This document shows, in pieces, positions 24,051 through 30,273 of a stretch of DNA of 64,000 nucleotides; positions within the stretch are counted from its first letter, which is position 1, and each line of letters opens with the position of its first letter. Below the pieces are notes generated by a model. The model had not been told where the DNA came from and searched no databases. It saw only the letters and a program-made list of their open reading frames with translations. The translations under genes and the position numbers were made by a program. The stretch is from the NCBI RefSeq assembly GCF_001267885.1, contig NZ_CP012382.1:558001-622000 (forward strand), given 5' to 3'. The stretch is from Streptomyces ambofaciens ATCC 23877. Lineage in GTDB: Bacteria > Actinomycetota > Actinomycetes > Streptomycetales > Streptomycetaceae.

Positions 24051-25493
24051 TCACGGGGTGCTCGGTTGGGCGGTCGGGCAGTGGGCCTGGCCTTCGTCGT
24101 CTTCATTCCTTGTTGTGGTGGGGCGGCTGTAGGACATGGTCAGACGGTCGGGCTTGACGGTGACGACAGCTTGCGGCCGCGGCGGTCGTGTCGTCAGTTG
24201 AAGGTGCGAGCAGTTCTGGAGGATGGTCGCCAGGATGATCTGCAGCTCGGCCCAGGCGAAGTTCTCGCCGATGCATTTGCGTCGTCCGTCGCCGAAGGCG
24301 AGAAATGATCCACGGGTGGCCGCGGCCTCTCCGCGCGTCCAGCGGTCCGGGTCGAAACGCTCGGGATCCGGGAAGACCTCCGGGTCGTGCTGGTGGAGGT
24401 ACGGGCTCCATACGACGTCTGCGCCTGCCGGAATGGCGTGTCCGCCCAACTTGGTGTCTCGGGTCGCGGTGCGCGTCACCATCCAGGCCGGCCCGTACTT
24501 GCGCACGGCTTCCTGCAGCACGCTGCGGGCGTAGTGGAGCTGGTCGACGTCGGTATAGCGAAGCGGTCGGTCCTGGCAGACAGAGGTGAGCTCGGCGCGC
24601 AGGCGTTGTTCGACGTGCGGGTGCTGGCTGATCTCGTACAGGGACCAGGCGAGGGTGGTACCGGTGGTCTCGATGGCTCCGGTCAGCAGGGTGATGGCTT
24701 CGTCCTGGAGCTGCTGACGGCTGAGGGGCTCTGGTGCGGTGAGGAGCGTTTCGAAGAGACCGGTGGGACGGTCGGCGTGGGGGCACCCGGTGGCCTGCGT
24801 CGTCGTCGCGGACGTGGTGGACAGTCGGCTGGTGTGGTGGTCGATGGCCTGGTCGATGAGCGTGCGCAGGCGGGCCACCCGGGCCGCGTGGGCACGGTTC
24901 GCCGGCAGTGGCAGCCGGTTGGCCCAGGGCGGCAGGATGGTCTGACGGATGGTTCCTTTCATGATGGCCGGCATGAGGGCGGTGAATTCCTCTTGCAGGT
25001 GGGGTGGCAGGTCTGTGCCGAACAGTGCGACGAGGAAGGCTGCCAGGGTCAGGTTGTTCATGTCGGCGAAGACGTCACGGTGTTCGCCGTCCTCCCAGGC
25101 GTCGACCATGGACTGAACCTGGTTGATCATGGCGTCGCCGCGGGTGGCGATGTGGGCTTTGTTGAACATCGGTTGCATCAGGCGCCGGTTGCGCAGGTGG
25201 ACGTCTCCGTCCGCCACGGTGGCGAGTCCGTCACCGAAGAACACGCGGAGCGCGTCGATGATCTTGCCGCCCTTGGTGAAGTCCGCGGCGTCGGTGACCA
25301 GGACCTTGCGCGTGAGGGCAGGGTCGGTGACCACATAGGCGGGCGCGGTGCCGATACGTATGCGCACGACGCTGCCGTGCTCTCGCAGCGAGGCCATGAA
25401 GGGCAGGGGGGTGCGAGCGAGGCGGTGGGCGTGCCCAATCAGAGGAAGGCTGCCCGGCGCAGTCGGTGTGGGCGTGAAGGGGGGCGTGGTCAC
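24051..25493 (-). CDS. Cytochrome P450, terpene-oxygenase-like
   Basis: The protein has 480 residues from GTG 25493. The proline-rich start PPFTPTPTAPGSLPLIGHAHRL precedes the fold. The I-helix is TGAIETTGTTLAWSLYEIS, the K-helix E-x-x-R is EAVRK, and the heme loop is FLAFGDGRRKCIGENFAWAEL with Cys about 407. The sequence most resembles bacterial P450s that oxidise terpenes, such as pentalenene oxygenase. No terpene synthase or ferredoxin gene is visible nearby, so the pathway is unclear. The C-terminal tail after residue 455 is poorly conserved and may be an IS-derived extension. Confidence 0.9.
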   Translation of the reverse strand: MTTPPFTPTPTAPGSLPLIGHAHRLARTPLPFMASLREHGSVVRIRIGTAPAYVVTDPALTRKVLVTDAADFTKGGKIIDALRVFFGDGLATVADGDVHLRNRRLMQPMFNKAHIATRGDAMINQVQSMVDAWEDGEHRDVFADMNNLTLAAFLVALFGTDLPPHLQEEFTALMPAIMKGTIRQTILPPWANRLPLPANRAHAARVARLRTLIDQAIDHHTSRLSTTSATTTQATGCPHADRPTGLFETLLTAPEPLSRQQLQDEAITLLTGAIETTGTTLAWSLYEISQHPHVEQRLRAELTSVCQDRPLRYTDVDQLHYARSVLQEAVRKYGPAWMVTRTATRDTKLGGHAIPAGADVVWSPYLHQHDPEVFPDPERFDPDRWTRGEAAATRGSFLAFGDGRRKCIGENFAWAELQIILATILQNCSHLQLTTRPPRPQAVVTVKPDRLTMSYSRPTTTRNEDDEGQAHCPTAQPSTP

Positions 25494-25550
25494 TGTGCTC
25501 GGCTCTCCTCATGGTGGGGTCATTGAGGTGCGGCCGATGCATGCCCAAGA

Positions 25551-25667
25551 TCAATCCCGCGGAAGCCGTCTGCGCGCGATCTTCACATGCCCGAGCTGGA
25601 ACCAGCCGTCTGGGACGGCCACGTTGTAGTCCGTGGGCGGTGAGGAGAACTGGTCGACCGTCTTCAT
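25551..25667 (-). pseudogene. Truncated gene: genuine N-terminus with foreign tail
   Basis: The frame starts at ATG 25667, overlapping the upstream gene stop by 4 nt (ATGA), and reads MKTVDQFSSPPTDYNVAVPD then GWFQLGHVKIARRRLPRD before a stop. The N-terminal 25 residues look like the start of a longer protein that follows this partner in other Streptomyces. The tail LGHVKIARRR resembles the tail of the fragment at 7756-7854, so the gene probably lost its body by deletion and picked up a tail. Confidence 0.5.
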
Positions 25668-26326
25668 GCCGCCCCTCCATCAGCGGGAGTCGAGACGTCT
25701 CCGGTCAAGAGAGGAGTAATCCGCATGGTCCGAACTGCTTCGTCAGCCAACTCGGTGATCTGTTCTGTGAGAGCGATCTTCTCCCAGGTCACCGTGACAA
25801 CGATGAGACTCTCCATGCCGGGAGGGAAGACGGCGTACTTGATGAACTCGGTCAGCTTGCGACCGAAGCCGAGTATCCGCTTGATCTTGAGCGTTGCCTG
25901 GATACGCACCGCAGGTCCCGCGGCCAACTCGAGGTGAGCGATCTGGGGTGTACCCGTGACCTCCGCGTTACCCCACTGCAGAAGCAGCGGGACGACCTCT
26001 CCCCGGTCGGGCCGAGGCACGCCCTCATCGCCGTACGAGTCGACCATGAGGTTTGCGAGGGCCTCCCCCGCCTCCGAGTAGTACGCCGCCGCGAGTGTGG
26101 GCGTGCCGTCGTTGAGGTCCACGGCCCGCTCGACCATGTCGTCGAAGACCGCGCTCTTCTCGATCTGGAGGCCGAGTGGATTGAGCCGGTTCACGACCTC
26201 CGTTGCCAGTTCCTTGGCCTCGGCCTTGGTCCCGTCGCGCAGCGTGAGATCGATCCACCCCGGCTGGAACTCGAAGGTGCACTCGAAGGTCTCATCCAGC
26301 GGAGCTGGATCGTCCGGTGTGGTCAT
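25664..26326 (-). CDS. Hypothetical protein
   Basis: The protein has 220 residues from ATG 26326 (MTTPDDPAPLDETFECTFEF); AAAGG lies 9 nt upstream, better than the ATG at 26341. No signal peptide or helix is visible; the sequence is alternating beta/alpha (WIDLTLRDGTKAEAKELATEVVN, SLIVVTVTWEKIALTEQI). It resembles paired hypothetical proteins of Streptomyces that precede the gene whose start remains at 25667, to which it is coupled by ATGA overlap. Function unknown; the partner is destroyed, so the pair may be dead. Confidence 0.6.
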   Translation of the reverse strand: MTTPDDPAPLDETFECTFEFQPGWIDLTLRDGTKAEAKELATEVVNRLNPLGLQIEKSAVFDDMVERAVDLNDGTPTLAAAYYSEAGEALANLMVDSYGDEGVPRPDRGEVVPLLLQWGNAEVTGTPQIAHLELAAGPAVRIQATLKIKRILGFGRKLTEFIKYAVFPPGMESLIVVTVTWEKIALTEQITELADEAVRTMRITPLLTGDVSTPADGGAA

Positions 26327-26397
26327 GCTCGGACCTTTCATCAGGGTGCGGACGGCCTTCAGCCGATTCAGACCGTTCTATAGAGTTCCGTCCAGAC

Positions 26398-26985
26398 TCA
26401 GACCGCCCAGCGTAATACCGGCTCCGAACCGGGTCCTTCCTCGGTGACGAGGGGGTCTGCCAGGTTGTCGATCTTTCGGTGTACTTGTCTCCGTGCTTTA
26501 CCTCTGAGCAGAAGATGGCGCGTCGGCCATGGAGGGCGTGCCATGAGAAGCCGAGCGGTGCTGCGTCGGCATAGTCGCCCAGGAGTCTCATCAGGACGTC
26601 CAGCAGAACGGACTTGCCGATTGTGCCGGAGTCGAAGAGGAGCGGCGGGACCTGTCCGCCGACGTCTCCGGTGACGGAGTAGCCGAGCAGCAGTTGGAAG
26701 TCGCTGACCATGTGCTGGGCTTCGGCGTCTTCGCCGAAGGCGTCTGCCAGGAAGCGTTCCCAGCGTGGAGTCGGCATGGTTCGTGGGTCCGATGGTGGTG
26801 GACCGTGAGTGGAAGTCCTTGGCGGGTCCGGTGCTTTCACCAGGCCGGTGCGCAGGTCGACCATGCCGTCGGGGGTGCACAGCGCGTAAGGGTCGGCGTC
26901 CAGGAGGGCGGCGTTGATGACCATGCCGGGGGCAGATGTGGCCTGCGTCAGCATGGCGTTGATGCCGGTGGTGGACAGCGCCAGC
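26398..26985 (-). pseudogene. P4-type phage/plasmid primase-helicase remnant
   Basis: Leftward reading gives TTGINAMLTQATSAPGMVI, ADPYALCTPDGMVDLRTG, then (after a frame change to AKDFHSRSTTIGPTN and back) MPTPRWERFLADAFGEDAEA and the Walker A region GTIGKSVLLDVLMRLLGDYADAA. These match the D5_N and helicase parts of P4-family primases. Homologues have about 15 more residues between the Walker region and LHGRRAIFCSEVK, so an internal deletion is present. The end near 26398 reads as an unrelated tail (IDNLADPLVTEEGPG). Confidence 0.7.
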
Positions 26986-27173
26986 TGACGGTGGTGGGCC
27001 TCGGCACGCCGACCATCGGCCTGATGCCGGCGATGACGGGGTTCCACGTGGTGGACGTCAAGCAGCCGGAATGGGTGAGCGGCGTGATGTCGCGGTACTT
27101 CCTGCCGTGGTCGGCCTCCCCGCGGGACCCGCCCCCGGTCGACAGCTCCCACGGAAGGCTCTCCGAGGAGTAG
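26986..27173 (+). pseudogene. C-terminal fragment of an unidentified gene
   Basis: A rightward frame of about 60 codons (VVGLGTPTIGLMPAMTGFHV, VKQPEWVSGVMSRYFLPWSA, ending RLSEE) has almost exclusively G/C third positions and a proper stop at 27173, but no start. Left of about 26986 the DNA belongs to the primase remnant on the other strand. It is a truncated chromosomal gene at the junction between the remnant patchwork and the stable region. Confidence 0.5.
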
Positions 27174-27221
27174 GGCGGCCTCCGCGGGAGCCGACGGGAC
27201 TTCGCGGCCTGCGAAGGGGGG

Positions 27222-27656
27222 CTACCGGGCAGCGGCGTCCTCCACCGTCCCGTGCACCTTCAGGACGGCGTCGACTCCGGTGAGCTCCAGGACCCGCCGC
27301 AGCTGGGGTGTCGGCGCGGCCACGCGCAGATCAGTGGCCAGGTGGGTGTGGATCAGCAGGTTGAGGAGCGTCGAGTCCGCGAACGCGATCCCGGAAGCGT
27401 CCACGACCACCTTCTCGTGCTTCGCCGCCGCCACCCCCATCGCCTCCGCCAGCGGCGTGATGGAGTGCATGTCGTAGGAGCCGCTCGCGACGACGACCCA
27501 CGCGTCGTGCCACGCGTACTGCACCACCGCTGAACCGTCCGGAACGCGCACGCCGGCCGGGACCGCCGACGCCCCGCTCTCGTCGCCGGCGTCGAGCACG
27601 CTCCCGCTTGCCGCGACCTCTGCTTCGGCCTCTGTCTCGGCCCCGTCGATAGACAC
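27222..27656 (-). CDS. STAS-domain anti-sigma factor antagonist
   Basis: The protein has 144 residues from GTG 27656. An acidic/Ala-rich N-terminal extension (about 1-45) precedes a STAS domain with WVVVASGSYDMHSITPLAEAM and the phosphorylation-site region VVVDASGIAFADSTLLNLL, where the serine of ADSTLLNLL is the expected switch residue. It would bind an RsbW-like kinase. A candidate partner kinase is encoded at 50376, and SpoIIE-type phosphatases at 30274 and 55484, but none is adjacent. Confidence 0.85.
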   Translation of the reverse strand: MSIDGAETEAEAEVAASGSVLDAGDESGASAVPAGVRVPDGSAVVQYAWHDAWVVVASGSYDMHSITPLAEAMGVAAAKHEKVVVDASGIAFADSTLLNLLIHTHLATDLRVAAPTPQLRRVLELTGVDAVLKVHGTVEDAAAR

Positions 27657-27753
27657 CCTCGGGTCCCTCCTGTGACTCTCCCGTGGGGGATCGCGTCATC
27701 TGTTACGCGAAAAGTATGTCACGTATTCTGCATCCGACAAAGGTGGTCCTACA

Positions 27754-28122
27754 ATGCTGTGCATGGTTGGAGTACCTGAGTCGCACAGCGGATGGACGTT
27801 CGTCACCAACCACGCACGTGTACTGGCGGTCATCGCCGACAACCCGAACGTCCGGATCCGCGACATCGCCGCCCACTGCCGGCTCACCGAGCGCGCCGTC
27901 CAGCGGATCATCTCCGATCTGGAGCAGGACGGTTACCTCTCCCACACCCGCGACGGGCGCACCAACACGTACCGCATAGACCCGAACAAGGTCCTGCGCC
28001 ACCCGGCGGAGGCGGGCCTCACCGTGGCCTCCCTGTTGTCCCTGCTCGTCCAGGACGAGACCGACCGCATCGCGACCCAGCCGGGCCCGCAGTCCCTGAT
28101 GGACGCCGGTAGCGCGCGTTAG
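27754..28122 (+). CDS. MarR-like winged-helix regulator
   Basis: The protein has 122 residues from ATG 27754, with ATG 27763 (MVGVPESHSG) as an equally likely start. The wHTH lies at about 18-75: FVTNHARVLAVIADNPNVRIRDIAAHC, LTERAVQRIISDLEQDGYL, then the wing SHTRDGRTNTYRID. The C-terminus (LTVASLLSLLVQDETDRI) is probably the dimer helix. It is divergent from the STAS gene (starts 98 bp apart), suggesting it may control both. Confidence 0.82.
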   Translation: MLCMVGVPESHSGWTFVTNHARVLAVIADNPNVRIRDIAAHCRLTERAVQRIISDLEQDGYLSHTRDGRTNTYRIDPNKVLRHPAEAGLTVASLLSLLVQDETDRIATQPGPQSLMDAGSAR

Positions 28123-28156
28123 CGGGCTGTCCGGCCGGAATCTCGCCGGGCAGGCC

Positions 28157-28624
28157 CTACGCCTCGTCGCCGGGCGGGCCGTCGAGGACCTCCGTGGGCA
28201 TCGGCTGCGCCGAGGAGACGAAGAGACAGAACGGGTGTCCCGAGGGATCCGCGAGGACGTACAGCGGCTCCTCCGGATCGTCGAAGCGGTCGAGCAGGAG
28301 TTCCGCCCCCAGCGACTCGGCCCTCAGACGCTGGCGCGTCAGCGCCGCGGTGTCGGGCACGGTGAGATCGAGGTGCGCCTGCATCGGAAGGTCGTGCGAC
28401 GGCCATGTCGTGCGCGGCAGACGGTCCACGAGCTGGAAGGCGAGGCGGTTCGCTCCGCCGGGCGTGCGCAGTACGAGCCAGTCAGGCTCCTCCGGCGCAC
28501 CGTCGGCCGGGGGCTCGTCCCCCGGCCGGTACGTCAGACCGAGCAGGTTCCTGTAGAACTCGGCCAGTTGCCGGGGGTCGGTGGTGTCCAGCACGGTCTG
28601 CAGCAGTCGGGGGTAGTCGCCCAT
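28157..28624 (-). CDS. VOC family protein (glyoxalase-like)
   Basis: The protein has 155 residues from ATG 28624. Two beta-alpha-beta-beta-beta modules are visible: LLQTVLDTTDPRQLAEFYRNLLGL with LAFQLVDRLP, and HLDLTVPDTAALTRQRLRAESLGA with EPLYVLADPSGHPFCLFV. The metal ligand pattern (His near 83, Glu-like near the end) is only partly visible. Cytosolic enzyme or small-molecule binding protein of unknown substrate. Confidence 0.87.
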   Translation of the reverse strand: MGDYPRLLQTVLDTTDPRQLAEFYRNLLGLTYRPGDEPPADGAPEEPDWLVLRTPGGANRLAFQLVDRLPRTTWPSHDLPMQAHLDLTVPDTAALTRQRLRAESLGAELLLDRFDDPEEPLYVLADPSGHPFCLFVSSAQPMPTEVLDGPPGDEA

Positions 28625-28858
28625 GGATCCTCCGCAAGTAGCCGGTGTCGTCCGCTCCCCTGCCGGTTCCCCTCCCCAGGCGTTGCCCACACGGCCGAAC
28701 CGTCGAGCTTCCGGGGAGGGCGCGCCCGCAGGGCGGAGGCCGACTGCCCGCGACGCCGCCGGACCCCCGCAGAAGCCCTCTCCGGTCCTCGCGGCCGCCT
28801 CACGATGCCCGCGGGTCGGGGGCGGGGCCTCGCCGGGTCCGGGCCTAGGATCGGCGGC

Positions 28859-29095
28859 GTGGACATTCCTCACGACCTGATCGTTCTTGAACGGGCGGCG
28901 GAAGAGCAGCGTGCCCGGCTCGCCGGACTCGAAGGCGAGGAGTTCGACGCGCAGCACCGGGCCTGGCGGGAGGCCGTCCAAGCCGCGCAGGCCGCGTTCG
29001 CCGACCACGCCACGGTCAGCGGCCAGACGACGGAAGGAGTCGAGAGGGCGGTCAAGCGCGCCGTCCGGCAGTCGGAGGAGGACCCGGCCGAATAG
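28859..29095 (+). CDS. Small hypothetical protein
   Basis: The protein has 78 residues from GTG 28859 (MDIPHDLIVLERAAEEQRARL). It is almost entirely helical and charged, with heptad-like spacing (LERAAEEQRARLAGLEGEEFDAQ), so a short coiled coil is likely. No family recognised. It is divergent from the VOC gene; codon bias is strong, so it is likely real. Confidence 0.65.
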   Translation: MDIPHDLIVLERAAEEQRARLAGLEGEEFDAQHRAWREAVQAAQAAFADHATVSGQTTEGVERAVKRAVRQSEEDPAE

Positions 29096-29195
29096 GACGG
29101 CGGGCCGTCGGCACTCGCCTCGATCCGCGCGGTGGCCCGCCGGGGTGCGTCGCCGCACCCGGCGACCCGGCCGGCCCGGCCCACACCCCACACCT

Positions 29196-29231
29196 GCACC
29201 CGCACCCGCACCCGCACCCGCACCCGCACCC
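29196..29231. repeat. GCACCC hexanucleotide repeat, six units
   Basis: Six perfect GCACCC units (29196-29231) lie in the 312-bp gap between the small gene ending at 29095 and the YceI gene at 29408. Slippage-prone microsatellite; apart from it I see only the YceI promoter region in this gap. Confidence 0.75.
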
Positions 29232-29407
29232 GGTGCACTGCCCCACCGCTTTCCGCGTCGCCAGGCAGCCGCCTCATCACTCATGACGAACTTGTGCAGT
29301 TCTGCGGTCGGCATCATGGAAGCCAGACGAGGCCAGACATCTCGACCCGTCCAACCCGTCGGCTCCGTGATAACACCAAGTGATCCAACTTGGAAAGGCC
29401 ACGACTC

Positions 29408-30061
29408 ATGGGTATCTTCAGCCGCCGCCAGACCTCCGTGATCGACCCGCCGTCGGCTGTCGACTCCGACCATCCCCTCGTGCAGACCGCGGCGGCCGAC
29501 GCCACACTCGACCCGGCACTTCGGGCGCTGACCGGGCACTGGACCATCGACCGCCCGCACAGCCGGATCGGGTTCTCCGTGCGGCACGCCATGGTCACGA
29601 CCGTCCGCGGGGCCTTCGCCGACTACGACAGCTCGCTCTACTTCGACGGGGCCCGGCCGTCCCAGTCCCGGGCGGAACTGGTCATCCGAGTCGCCAGCGT
29701 CGACACGGGCGTGGAGCAACGCGACGGTCACCTCGTGGGCCGGGACTTCTTCGACGCGCGCCGCTATCCGGAGATGACGTTCCGCAGCACCGCCACGGTC
29801 CACGAGGCCGGGGAGACCTTCCGCATGACGGGGGACCTCACGATCCGGGACACGACCGGGCCCGTGGAGATCCAGTTGGACTACCTCGGCTCCGTCATGG
29901 ATCCGTTCGGCTACGAGCGCGCGGGCTTCGACGGCACCACGACCATCGACCGCAGGGACTGGGGACTCGTCTACAACCAGCGGCTCAAAGCGGGCGGCAG
30001 CATGGTGAGCGAGAAGGTCCGGCTCCAGTTCGACATCTCCGCGATCCGGGCCACCGCGTAG
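29408..30061 (+). CDS. YceI family protein
   Basis: The protein has 217 residues from ATG 29408. After about 45 N-terminal residues the YceI lipocalin-like fold starts: LTGHWTIDRPHSRIGFSVRHAM, then TTVRGAFADYDSSLYFD, DGHLVGRDFFDARRYPEMTFRS, GDLTIRDTTGPVEIQLDYLG and FDGTTTIDRRDWGL. YceI proteins bind polyisoprenoid-like lipids. No signal peptide is seen, as in many actinobacterial members. Reading in the same frame continues after the TAG stop for another 55 codons with strong coding bias (see 30062-30229). Confidence 0.9.
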   Translation: MGIFSRRQTSVIDPPSAVDSDHPLVQTAAADATLDPALRALTGHWTIDRPHSRIGFSVRHAMVTTVRGAFADYDSSLYFDGARPSQSRAELVIRVASVDTGVEQRDGHLVGRDFFDARRYPEMTFRSTATVHEAGETFRMTGDLTIRDTTGPVEIQLDYLGSVMDPFGYERAGFDGTTTIDRRDWGLVYNQRLKAGGSMVSEKVRLQFDISAIRATA

Positions 30062-30229
30062 GGTCCCCGGGACCCTCGACCGCCGTGTGCCGAGGGCGGG
30101 CCACGCGGGCCCGGCGGCACGGGCGAACCCGGAGACACCGGCCTCTACCGCCGCCTCGAGGCGGTGTACCGGGACGTGCGCGACCGGACCGACGCCCTGT
30201 ACCGCCGCACGCACGACATCTTCGGCTGA
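30062..30229 (+). other. In-frame coding-like extension after the YceI stop
   Basis: After the TAG at 30059-30061 the same frame stays open for 55 codons to TGA 30227-30229. The last 30 codons, LYRRLEAVYRDVRDRTDALY followed by RRTHDIFG, have G or C in every third position and predict an amphipathic helix. No in-frame start with a ribosome site is evident. It could be a small gene with an unusual start, stop readthrough, or a decayed domain. Confidence 0.45.
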
Positions 30230-30273
30230 GAGCGCGGGGGCGGCAGACCATCGGACAGTGTTAGAAATGGTGT

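Noticed and set aside
29052..29246. Cys/Gly-repeat peptide on the minus strand
   Set aside because: It is just the translation of the GCACCC microsatellite.
28157..30214. 685-codon open frame on the minus strand
   Set aside because: Only the last 155 codons (VOC protein) are real; the rest is antisense to the YceI gene and the hexamer repeat.
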